From contig FR902979.1 in NCBI GenBank assembly GCA_000438155.1, forward strand, positions 1-54,361: DNA of 54,361 nt. Direction: 5' to 3'. Position numbers and translations under genes: made by a program. This document shows positions 36,751 to 44,740 of this stretch, piece by piece. The notes under the pieces are model-generated. The model was given only the letters and a program-made list of their open reading frames with translations, ran no database searches and was not told the DNA's origin. Position 1 is the stretch's first letter. Every line of letters starts with the position of its first letter. Source of the DNA: Firmicutes bacterium CAG:95 (GTDB taxonomy: Bacteria; Bacillota; Clostridia; Lachnospirales; Lachnospiraceae).

Positions 36751-38245
36751 GATAAGGTTCCCCCTCTTCCTTTTTCTTCAGGTATATAACAAACTCCGTT
36801 CCCATATCCTTCCCTTCGCTGTAAATACTCATCACATCATCCATTTCCGAATACAGCTTCAGTCTGGCAATGACATTATCCATTCCAATTCCGTTCGAGC
36901 TTCCGGGATGCTTCTCCTGCCTGTAAGAACCATTCAGAATCTTCTCAATGTTTTCCGTACTGATCCCTCTGCCATTGTCTTTTACACTGATGCAGACAAA
37001 ATCATCCTCCTGATAAACGGAAAGCCATATTTTCCCTCTTCCTTCCATTTCACGGATTCCATGATTGATGCAATTCTCCACGATAGGCTGCAGGATCATG
37101 CCCGGCATCCTGACAGAAAGCACACCTTCATCAATCTGCTTCTTATAATGGATCTCCCCGGAAAATCTCACATTCAGAATATATATATAGTTATCTACGA
37201 GCTCAATCTCTTCCCTGACGGTAACTGTCTCATTCCCCTTTTTGACATTGTATCGAAAAAACTCCGCTACATTCTGGACATAATCATATGTCCTGTCTGC
37301 CTCTTCCATCATGGCAAGCTGGGCACCCGCATTCAGGGTATTAAATAGAAAATGCGGATTGATCTGTGCCTGCAGATATTTCAGCTGCGCATCCTTCAGA
37401 TGTGCTTCCATCATCAGCTCCTTTTCCTTCAGTGACTGCTGGATCTCCATACTCTGCCTCAGTCTCTCAATATACTGTCTGATGCTGACCACCATCTGGT
37501 TAAAGGCTTTGGTCACGATACCGATCTCATCTTCAGCCGCAACCGGTATCAGTTCCACGTTAAAATTCCCCTTGGCAACCTCATCGGCCGATGTTGCCAA
37601 GCCTTTGAGCGGCCTGATCATGCCACCGGTAAACCGGATGATCAATATCACATTTCCCAAGATCACAACAGTCAGCACCAGAATGCTGATCGTTTCAAAA
37701 CGTCTGAACGCGTCAGACAGCCTGCTGTAATTCTCTGAGTTATTCCGGAACCGCTCATTGTTCAGACTGTTGATATAGGTACCGATATAGCCATACATCT
37801 GCGTGGCATTCTCATAACGCACCCTATACTTCTCCACATTCCGTCCACGTTTGGCCTCAATCGTCTGCCCTACCACATCCAGATATTCCCGGGACATATG
37901 CCGGATACTCCGTTCCATCCTCAGAAAAGCAGTACCAGCGATCTTATCATTCAGCCCTTCCACCATTTCAGTATAGGTCTGTTCATTCCGGTAAAACTCC
38001 TCCAGGGAATCACTGGTCTTGGCATTCAGATAATCGGTCATACTATCCTGCACTGCAGTCAGCGCATCCGACAGCTCGTTCAGGTGCATATTATCTTCAT
38101 AAACCATGTCTATTTCCCGGAACATACTGTTGATTCCGGTAAATAAAAGCAGGGTAACCAGAAATACCAGCATATTGGCCAGAATAAAAACACAGCTCAT
38201 CTTTTCCTGAAGGGACAGCTTTTTCGGATTAATTCTCATCTTCAT
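36728..38245 (-). CDS. LytS/YesM-type sensor histidine kinase
   Basis: The start is ATG 38245 with GGAGGG 5 bases upstream; another ATG lies two codons downstream. The protein of about 505 residues has a membrane segment near 15-40, an extracytoplasmic region of about 150 residues, a second membrane segment near 185-205, HAMP, and a His_kinase domain. The phosphoacceptor lies in QINPHFLFNTLN and the ATPase region has VENCINHGI, NGRGIS and GIGMDNV. There is no obvious ligand-binding domain of its own beyond helices, which fits sensing through the sugar-binding proteins encoded on both sides. The gene overlaps its neighbours at both ends. Confidence 0.92.
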   Translation of the reverse strand: MKMRINPKKLSLQEKMSCVFILANMLVFLVTLLLFTGINSMFREIDMVYEDNMHLNELSDALTAVQDSMTDYLNAKTSDSLEEFYRNEQTYTEMVEGLNDKIAGTAFLRMERSIRHMSREYLDVVGQTIEAKRGRNVEKYRVRYENATQMYGYIGTYINSLNNERFRNNSENYSRLSDAFRRFETISILVLTVVILGNVILIIRFTGGMIRPLKGLATSADEVAKGNFNVELIPVAAEDEIGIVTKAFNQMVVSIRQYIERLRQSMEIQQSLKEKELMMEAHLKDAQLKYLQAQINPHFLFNTLNAGAQLAMMEEADRTYDYVQNVAEFFRYNVKKGNETVTVREEIELVDNYIYILNVRFSGEIHYKKQIDEGVLSVRMPGMILQPIVENCINHGIREMEGRGKIWLSVYQEDDFVCISVKDNGRGISTENIEKILNGSYRQEKHPGSSNGIGMDNVIARLKLYSEMDDVMSIYSEGKDMGTEFVIYLKKKEEGEPYHVQDHAG

Positions 38246-39281
38246 CACCGCCCTCCAGGTATTGTGCCACATTACTTTTATCGATCAGGGTAACATCTGC
38301 CGTAAAATACTGACTGGTATTTCCCAGTAAATAATATTCAGTCAGTGCTTCTACGCAAAATCCTCCCATCTGCTCCGTATCTATGGAAATCGTTGCATTG
38401 ACGACATTCCTGTCAATGGCATTAATAATAGTATCCGAATCATAATACCCCAAAATGGAAATCTGTCCAACCTGATTATAATCAACCACCGCCTGATAAA
38501 CGCAGGTGGTATTCAGTTCATTCAGACAGATGATGATATCCGGCAGCCTCTCCTCCATAAAAATATCCCGGATAGACTCCTCTACAGAAAAGGTATTGGT
38601 ATCATCTACTGTGATATAGGAAACTGAAAACTTTGTTTCTCCCGTCTTTTCCTGTTCTATGGCATCCTGGATGCCGGAATAGATAATATTCTGTCCGGAA
38701 TTCATCGTATAGGCATTCGTAAGGACAGCTACCTGTATTTCTCCCTTTTCTTCGGATTTCTCCTTCTTCTGTTCCTCTGCAATCTTCAGCACCTGTCTGC
38801 CATATTCCCTGCCAAGATTATAGCTTCCTACACCAACAAAGCTGCACCGTTTACTATGGGTGTTGTCACCATACAGCGTTACAACAGGAATATCCCTGTC
38901 TACTGCCTCATCGATCAGCTCTGTCAGCTCCCCGCTTTCATCCGATTCCACAAAAATACCATCTACACCGGAGGAAATCGCGATCCGCATCAGATCCTCT
39001 CTGGAATAATTCTCAGAAAGGTTCTCTCCCAGAAGATCCACGTAAGCATTCTCTTCAAGCCCCCTCCGATATGCTCCCTGATACACCGACTGCCAGAAAG
39101 AGGATTTGCTATCCTTGGTGATCATCACGTAATATTTATCATAGCTGTCTGCATCTGCCACCTCACGAAAGCCCCTGATATGGGTTAAAAACATGAAAAT
39201 GCATACACTGATAGCCACGATACTGATCAGCACGGCTATTCCACTGATGCAGATAGTCCGTTTTCCGTTTTTTTCATTCAT
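38229..39281 (-). CDS. membrane-anchored sugar-binding protein, sensor component
   Basis: This 350-residue protein has a single N-terminal membrane segment (AVLISIVAISVCIFMFL at about 15-31) without a lipobox or clear cleavage site, followed by a Peripla_BP_4 domain: VMITKDSKSSFWQSVYQGA, then DGIFVESDESGEL, VVTLYGD, and ILGYYDSDTIINAI. It is therefore fixed in the membrane as an external sugar sensor. It is the first gene of the kinase-regulator operon, downstream of the promoter at 39374-39403. With the lipoprotein at 34100-35149 it gives the locus two dedicated binding proteins besides the importer's own. Confidence 0.83.
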   Translation of the reverse strand: MNEKNGKRTICISGIAVLISIVAISVCIFMFLTHIRGFREVADADSYDKYYVMITKDSKSSFWQSVYQGAYRRGLEENAYVDLLGENLSENYSREDLMRIAISSGVDGIFVESDESGELTELIDEAVDRDIPVVTLYGDNTHSKRCSFVGVGSYNLGREYGRQVLKIAEEQKKEKSEEKGEIQVAVLTNAYTMNSGQNIIYSGIQDAIEQEKTGETKFSVSYITVDDTNTFSVEESIRDIFMEERLPDIIICLNELNTTCVYQAVVDYNQVGQISILGYYDSDTIINAIDRNVVNATISIDTEQMGGFCVEALTEYYLLGNTSQYFTADVTLIDKSNVAQYLEGGDEDEN

Positions 39282-39513
39282 CCCCGTCCCTCATTTTCCT
39301 TTTGTTTCCTGTAAATATATTCTCATATTAATATTTTAACTTCATTGGTCCAACGTCACACTCAGTTTTTATAATTATAACAGATTATCTGATTTTCTGT
39401 CAGTTCTTCTCTTTTAATTTCCAAAGTGCCTCATATACTACCAATTTTCAAATTTAAGTACACATGTTTTTACGGAAATGCTTTGGAAATTCGTACGAAA
39501 GAGGGATTCTTCC
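39282..39513. other. intergenic region between deacetylase and sensing operon
   Basis: This AT-rich stretch holds the promoter above. There is no clear terminator after the deacetylase gene; a TTCGTACGAA palindrome at about 39491 is the only structure seen near its end. Nothing else is supported. Confidence 0.4.
39374..39403 (-). promoter_or_regulatory. sigma-A promoter of the sugar-sensing operon with internal dyad
   Basis: On the minus strand: CTGACA, an 18-base spacer, and TATAAT. The spacer contains the dyad CAGATAATCTG, a possible operator. The gene start is at 39281, so the leader is about 85 bases. Confidence 0.75.
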
Positions 39514-40404
39514 CTAATCCTTAATCTGTCTTCCCTCATGATCCAGGTGATAATGATCCCTGTAAATCAGTTCTGACAGCGGCACAAAGGTATAGCCCTG
39601 GTCCTTCAGGTTCTGAATCAGCTTATCCAGCGCCTCAGATGTGAATTTCGCTCCATTATGGCACAAAATAATTGATCCGCTTCCCAGATGCTTATGTCCG
39701 GTAACCGTTTTAATAATAGAATCCACTCCGTAATCCTTCCAGTCCAGGGAATCCACATCCCATTGAATCGGGTAATATCCGCACTCTCTTGCGACCTTGA
39801 TTACCGCATTATCATAGTCACCATACGGCGGACGGAACAGGAACATTTCATACCCGGTCAGCTCACGGACCTTTTCATGAACCTTCATCAGCTCTTCTTT
39901 CTTTTCCGCATCGGAAATCTGACTCATATTCTTATGGTTTTCGCTGTGGTTTCCCAGATCATGCCCATCCGCAAGGATGGCTCTGACATCCTCCGGATAG
40001 CTCTCTACCCAGCCGCCTGTCATAAAAAAGGTCACTTTCACATTATTCTTTTTGAGGATTTCGAGAATTTTCTTCGTATCCTCGTTTCCCCATGCTGCAT
40101 CAAAGGTGAGTGCAATCTTCTTTCCACCCGCTTCATCTGTTTTTACACAGTAAATCGGCAGCTCACGGTTTCCAACCGTGTTGCTTGCATGTACGCTGTC
40201 TCCCCAGAACACCACCGCTCCACGCAGAAGTGCGGCGGCGACAAGCAGAAATGCCGTATTCCGCAAAAGCAGCATGCAGACTCTTTTCTGATAATCCGGA
40301 CGCTTCTCCCCATCTTGTCTTTTCCACTCTTCCTTCCAATGCACATGCAGACCATCCGTCAGATTTTTTCCCGTCTGTTTCCATTTTTCTATGTATTTGC
40401 TCAT
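39514..40404 (-). CDS. polysaccharide deacetylase, PdaB-like
   Basis: The 296-residue protein has a membrane anchor at about 43-65 and a NodB homology domain. The metal-binding Asp pair is in ALTFDAAWGNEDT, and the two histidines in GNHSENH (H-x3-H). The RPPYGDYD and QWDVDSLDW motifs complete the active site, and a late ILCHNGAKFT provides the catalytic His. PdaB-type enzymes remove acetyl groups from peptidoglycan-like glycans and matter in spore formation. A hairpin overlaps the region just before the start codon, and no strong SD is visible, so translation may be weak or controlled. Confidence 0.88.
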   Translation of the reverse strand: MSKYIEKWKQTGKNLTDGLHVHWKEEWKRQDGEKRPDYQKRVCMLLLRNTAFLLVAAALLRGAVVFWGDSVHASNTVGNRELPIYCVKTDEAGGKKIALTFDAAWGNEDTKKILEILKKNNVKVTFFMTGGWVESYPEDVRAILADGHDLGNHSENHKNMSQISDAEKKEELMKVHEKVRELTGYEMFLFRPPYGDYDNAVIKVARECGYYPIQWDVDSLDWKDYGVDSIIKTVTGHKHLGSGSIILCHNGAKFTSEALDKLIQNLKDQGYTFVPLSELIYRDHYHLDHEGRQIKD

Positions 40405-40410
40405 AAGAAA

Positions 40411-40444
40411 TCCCGGTATATTTTTTATACAAAATATGCCGGGA
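40411..40444 (-). terminator. hairpin before deacetylase start, probable terminator of upstream transcript
   Basis: TCCCGGTATAT pairs with ATATGCCGGGA (one G-T pair) with a 12-base AT-rich loop, followed on the minus strand by TTTCTT. It covers the position where a ribosome binding site of the deacetylase gene would be, 6 bases before its ATG, so it may also restrain translation. Confidence 0.6.
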
Positions 40445-40450
40445 GCTCTT

Positions 40451-40482
40451 GTCCTTATGCCAGATCAATGTATGATAAGGAC
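40451..40482. repeat. second hairpin upstream of deacetylase
   Basis: GTCCTTAT is repeated in inverse as ATAAGGAC around a 16-base spacer. It directly adjoins the first hairpin in the 183-base gap between deacetylase and AEC transporter genes. Its role is not known. Confidence 0.45.
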
Positions 40483-40587
40483 TATTTCTGTTACGTTTGT
40501 GATCCACAATTCGGGTACCGGCTCTCATTCTTTCCAGGCAGCTTCTTTATCATATTACAATGACAGCGATCTGCGATCTCATTCCAT

Positions 40588-41712
40588 TCACAGAAATACC
40601 GCAGCCAGAAGCGGCATGGTGATCACAGAAAGCACCGTGGTAAGCGCCACACCACGGGAAGCAGTTTCATAATCTCCACCATACTGCTGCGCAAGCATTG
40701 CAGTCATACTTCCTGCCGGAGTCGCCATCATCACAAGGCACACCCCCCGCAAAATTTCCTGCTCTGCCACACGATTCACCATGATCATCCAGACAGCCGG
40801 AAGAAGCAACAGCTTCACCAGCGAAAACAGTAACAGCTTCTTATCCAGAAACAGCTCCTTTAACGGCATTTGTGCAAGGGATGCTCCGATAATCATCATA
40901 CTTAACGGAGCGGTGAGATTCCCCAGATTCGTAATGAATGCCTGTAAAAAGGAAGGAACAGGAGTCTGCAGAAAGTAAAGCAGCATTGCTGCGATACAGG
41001 CAATCACTCCGATATTGAAGATCTTCTTCACGATTTCTACTGTTCCCTGCAGCTTTCCCTGTTGTTCACTGCCATTTTCTATATTTTCAGACTTCCCATT
41101 CACAGCCGCTGTTATGCCTTGCGCATCCTGCCGTTCCCCTGTCTTTCCATTCGGCTCTGCTTTCACATCCACCTCTGCGTTCACATCCGGCTCTGCCTTC
41201 ACATCCTGCTCTGTCTTCACATCCACCTCTGCTTTCACATCCTGCTCTGTCTTCGCACAGGCACCCGGCTTTCTTGTCAGCACCGCCACTCCATAGGTAT
41301 AAATCAGAATATTAAATGGAATCTGAAAGACCGCTCCATACAAAAGTGCTCCATTGCCGTACATCGCAGCCAGTACCGGGAATCCCATAAAGCCAATGTT
41401 TGCAAAAACCGTCATCGCTGCATAGGCTCCACGACTCTCCTTCTGTATGCACAGGATTCTCGGAAGAAGCTGTGCCACAACAAGTAAAAAGACATACATC
41501 ATAACCACGATTGCAAGCGTCTGTACCAGTTCCTTTCCCTGCATCTGCTGATCCGTCAGTGCACTGCTTAAAATCATACAGGGATTGGCCACATTCACTA
41601 CAATCGCCGAAACCTTTCTGCTCACCTCTTCCGTAAGAATCTGCTTTCGATAACATAAATATCCGACTGCCATCATCAGAAACATCACGATCATCTGCTG
41701 CAGCATCACCAT
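40588..41712 (-). CDS. AEC (auxin efflux carrier) family transporter with repeat insert
   Basis: The 374-residue membrane protein has about ten hydrophobic segments in two halves, with the AEC motif VANPCMILSSAL near residue 46 and TPAGSMTAMLAQQYGGD near the end. The family exports or moves malate, auxin-like or other small organic anions. Between the fifth and sixth segments is a roughly 80-residue hydrophilic, very charged insert made largely of a hexapeptide repeat (K-A/T-E-x-D-V), absent from most relatives. It starts inside the YlmH-like gene (7-base overlap), so the two are translated together. Confidence 0.87.
   Translation of the reverse strand: MVMLQQMIVMFLMMAVGYLCYRKQILTEEVSRKVSAIVVNVANPCMILSSALTDQQMQGKELVQTLAIVVMMYVFLLVVAQLLPRILCIQKESRGAYAAMTVFANIGFMGFPVLAAMYGNGALLYGAVFQIPFNILIYTYGVAVLTRKPGACAKTEQDVKAEVDVKTEQDVKAEPDVNAEVDVKAEPNGKTGERQDAQGITAAVNGKSENIENGSEQQGKLQGTVEIVKKIFNIGVIACIAAMLLYFLQTPVPSFLQAFITNLGNLTAPLSMMIIGASLAQMPLKELFLDKKLLLFSLVKLLLLPAVWMIMVNRVAEQEILRGVCLVMMATPAGSMTAMLAQQYGGDYETASRGVALTTVLSVITMPLLAAVFL
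41153..41251. repeat. 18-bp tandem repeat in the AEC transporter gene
   Basis: Five and a half copies of an 18-base unit TTCACATCC-NNCTCTGNN run in tandem. Each encodes the hexapeptide (K/N)-(A/T)-E-(V/Q/P)-D-V in the AEC loop. As the unit is a multiple of three, copy-number change would keep the frame. Confidence 0.9.
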
Positions 41713-42440
41713 ACCAGAACCCTCACATTCACTTTTCCTTTCCTGCTTATCCCTTTTTCGCCCTCATAGGCAAACTTCCCATAGCCGCGGACAGTAATCT
41801 GATCCCCCTCCTTCAGCGCCCGGCTGTTATTCTCACACAGTCTTCCGTTGATAAATACCTTCTGCTCCCGGAACAGCTCATTACTTTCTGTCCGTGAAAG
41901 ATGATACACCCCCGCAATCAGCGCATCGGTCCGTGCGGAGCTGATCTGGATGAGCTTTTCCTCCGGTTCCTTCTGCAAAAAGACCGGCGGCTCTTCGCAG
42001 ACCGTACACTGCACACTTGTATGCCGGATCCGCGTAAGATTTTCGGTAATGTATTCTGCCATGCTTTTCAGGCAGAACAGATACCCCGTCTTGTCCTCAA
42101 TATAAATATCTCCCAGCGTACTCCGTTCAATCCCAAGGTTCATGAGTGCCCCCAAAAAATCCCGGTGCGTCAGCGCATCCGCAAACTTATTCATTAACGG
42201 TGCCATTTTAATACAGCAGATCGGAAACTCCCATTCCTCACCGAACCGGATCACTGCCCGCTCACACCCCTCCTGACCTCCGAAAACGCAGTACGGTACA
42301 TACGAAAAGTCCATGGAATAAAAGACGGACTGCTCCGGCAGACTTAAGAACCCGGTGAACGTTGCTATATGACTCTGGTCCGCTTTCCGCGCCAGATCGG
42401 TAAAATGCTTCCTCAATATCTGATCTTCTTCGTTTTTCAA
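41706..42440 (-). CDS. YlmH-like S4-domain RNA-binding protein
   Basis: The 244-residue protein matches YlmH of Firmicutes, an S4-domain protein associated with cell division and ribosome rescue. The N-terminal two-thirds are the YlmH domain (AGxKIE-like region absent, but LMNLGIERSTLGDIYI near 130 is diagnostic). The S4 RNA-binding domain is at 165-240: ARTDALIAGVYHLSRTES, VFINGRLCENNSRALKEGD and VRGYGKF. It is the first gene of a two-gene unit with the AEC transporter. It is remote from the usual ylm/ftsZ cluster, which suggests a second site or rearrangement. Confidence 0.85.
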   Translation of the reverse strand: MKNEEDQILRKHFTDLARKADQSHIATFTGFLSLPEQSVFYSMDFSYVPYCVFGGQEGCERAVIRFGEEWEFPICCIKMAPLMNKFADALTHRDFLGALMNLGIERSTLGDIYIEDKTGYLFCLKSMAEYITENLTRIRHTSVQCTVCEEPPVFLQKEPEEKLIQISSARTDALIAGVYHLSRTESNELFREQKVFINGRLCENNSRALKEGDQITVRGYGKFAYEGEKGISRKGKVNVRVLVW

Positions 42441-42572
42441 TGAATTTCCTCTTTCTTTTGTTGCTCTTCTTTATTCTGTGCTATACTATATCCATTGGAG
42501 AAACAGGTAATATTCCTTTCTCCAAAGCCCATTGTACCATAAATGAGGCCAATTCTGAACCTCACAAATTGA

Positions 42573-42678
42573 GCAACAGTTCAGCCATGCAGAAATGATT
42601 GCGCAGGATGACCGTGGGAGCATGTTAACCAATCTGTACAATCTGGCAGCTTATGAATGAGCAGGGCTGAATTGTTAC
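42573..42678 (+). repeat. dispersed repeat element, copy 1
   Basis: The element is about 106 bp and ends in imperfect inverted repeats (GCAACAGTTCAGCC and GGCTGAATTGTTAC). Its interior holds CATGCAGAAATGAT, GCAGGATGACCGTGGGAGC, and CAGCTTATGAATG. The same blocks occur in the same order, on the opposite strand, at 47902-48011. There is no transposase, so it resembles a MITE or REP-like element. It lies in the 282-base gap upstream of the GH2 gene; apart from it I see no other feature in that gap. Confidence 0.75.
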
Positions 42679-42722
42679 AATTCTAAATAATTATCAAATT
42701 GATATAGGAAAGGATGGATACT

Positions 42723-44652
42723 ATGGATTTCAAGGATGCGCTGCGAAGCATCATTAAGCCGCATAACGAAGACCCCCTGGAGCGTCTTACAACTCCCTTT
42801 GGAGAGGCGCTTTCAAAGGATAAGGTACTTACAGAATACCCGCGCCCCCAATTTGAGCGCCCATCCTATATTAACCTGAACGGCTTATGGGACTATGCTA
42901 TCCAGCCGAAAAAGGGCTTCCCCGACCGCTACGACGGGCAGATTCTCGTCCCTTTTTCTCCGGAAGCGATCCTGTCGGGTGTGGAACGCCAGCTGCGGCC
43001 GGGGGAATACCTCTGGTACCGCCGTCTGCTCCCGGTTGACGAGATGGATCTCTTTAATGACAGCCGTCTGATCCTGCATTTCGGTGCGATCGACTACGAA
43101 GCCGATATTTTTCTCAACGGAAACAAGGTAACGTCCCACCGCGGCGGATATCTTCCCATCGACTGCGACATTACGGATTTTCTGGAAAAAGGAGAAAATG
43201 AGCTGACGGTACGTGTCAGCGACCCCAGTGATACAGGCTTCCAGAGCCGCGGCAAACAGATTTTAAAGCGTGGAGGCATCTTTTATACGGCACAGAGCGG
43301 CATCTGGCAGACCGTCTGGATGGAATGGATCCCTGCCACCCATATTGAACATATTACCATAGACCCGGACTTTGACCGGCAGGAGGTATTTATCGAGGTC
43401 GATACGACTCTGTGTGATGCACTTCCGATGCTGCGCATCTGTGTCATGACACCGGATGCAAAACAGGTATTGTTCCGGCAGTCCCTGACTCCGAAGAGTA
43501 ATCTTGCCGATGTACACAGACATCATGCGCAGTCCCAGTCCTATGATTTTACGATTTCCATTCCGGATGAACTGTTTTTCCCATGGACTCCGGAAGCTCC
43601 GGCGCTTTACCCGGTAACGGTAACCTTAGGCAGGGATGAGGTGAAAACTTACTTTGCCCTACGCACCTATACCATTGAATTATCGGAGGATAAACCGGTC
43701 TTCTGTCTCAATCACAAGCCCTGTTTCCTCATGGGTGTCCTGGATCAGGGCTATTGGTCGGATGGATTAATGACGGCCCCCTCCGATGAAGCATTGCTTT
43801 ATGATATCACAACCATGAAAAAGCTGGGCTTCAATATGATGCGTAAGCACTTGAAGATAGAATCTGCAAGGTGGTATTACCACTGTGACCGCCTTGGCAT
43901 GATCGTCTGCCAGGATATGATTAACGGCGGCGGTCAGTACCGGATGCCGTTTATCAACTATCTGCCCACGGTATGCCCTTCTCTGGCACGCCACATCTCG
44001 GATCAGGCTTACCATCTTTTTGCAAGAGAGGATGAAGATGCCCGTGACGAATGGGAAGAAGAGCTGGCCGATATGATTGATTACCTGAAATTCTTCCCCT
44101 CCATTGCCATCTGGTGTCCTTTTAACGAGGGCTGGGGACAGTTTGATTCGGTACGTATTGCAGAGTCCATCCGCGCACAGGATCCGACACGGCTCATCGA
44201 CGCGGCAAGCGGCTGGTTCGATCAGGGTGCCGGAGACTTTATCAGCGTACACAATTACTTCCGTCGTCTTAAGGTTGCTGCCGGAGAATGGAAGAAGCAT
44301 AAGAAAAGCCGGGCCTTCTTCCTGTCCGAGTATGGCGGCTTCGGCTGCCCCATCGACGGGCACAGGCGCGGGGGACGGAGGACACAGCAGCGTGGAACGG
44401 ATCTTCGGCTACAAGCGTTATGATACAAAGGAAGAATTTTCAAAGGCTTATGATGATCTCATTCAAAAAGCCCTCCTCCCTCTGCGGGAACAGGGCTTAA
44501 GCGGCGCTGTTTATACCCAGGTATCAGATATTGAGGAGGAGGTCAATGGAATCCTCACCTACGACCGGAAGGTCGTGAAATTAAATCTGCCTGAGACCTC
44601 AGAAGAATCACGTTCAAAAGAGGAATCTTCAGAATCACAGCCTTCTGAATAG
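42723..44652 (+). pseudogene. glycoside hydrolase family 2 enzyme, frameshifted
   Basis: The start is ATG 42723, with AGGAAAGG about 10 bases upstream. The frame reads 42723-44423, and the conserved C-terminus continues in the +1 frame from about 44370 to 44652. The jump lies around 44355-44385, in a G-rich stretch. The GH2 layout is sugar-binding domain (LNGLWDYAI, WYRR), Ig-like domain, and TIM barrel. The acid/base E469 (FNEGWGQFD) and nucleophile E536 (SEYGGFG) both precede the frameshift, but the last barrel strands (SSVERIFGYKRYDT and GLSGAVYTQVSDIE) follow it. Relatives are beta-galactosidases and beta-glucuronidases. Single-base sequencing error is possible. Confidence 0.85.
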
Positions 44653-44715
44653 TTATCTTTAGAATAATTATCTTCAGAATAGTAATCTTCAGAATGATGA
44701 TTTTCAAGACAGCAG
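44626..44715. repeat. 15-bp tandem repeat across the GH2 stop codon
   Basis: Six units with the pattern TCTTCAGAATNNNNA (last copies diverged) run in tandem at a 15-base period. The GH2 stop codon at 44650-44652 falls in the second unit. Units in the coding part give a Ser/Glu-rich tail, and the rest lies between the stop and the terminator. Confidence 0.75.
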
Positions 44716-44740
44716 CTGCATCACGCAGCTGCTGTTTTTT
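44710..44740 (+). terminator. terminator of GH2 transcript overlapping the MATE gene end
   Basis: CAGCAGCTGC pairs with GCAGCTGCTG around five bases, followed by TTTTTT on the plus strand. Part of the stem encodes the last alanine codons of the convergent MATE gene. Confidence 0.85.

Noticed and set aside
39688..40563. 291-residue plus-strand frame opposite the deacetylase
   Set aside because: Antisense to a gene with all NodB motifs; no ribosome binding site or known domain.
43767..44363. 198-residue minus-strand frame inside the GH2 gene
   Set aside because: Opposite strand of a clear glycosidase; no support of its own.
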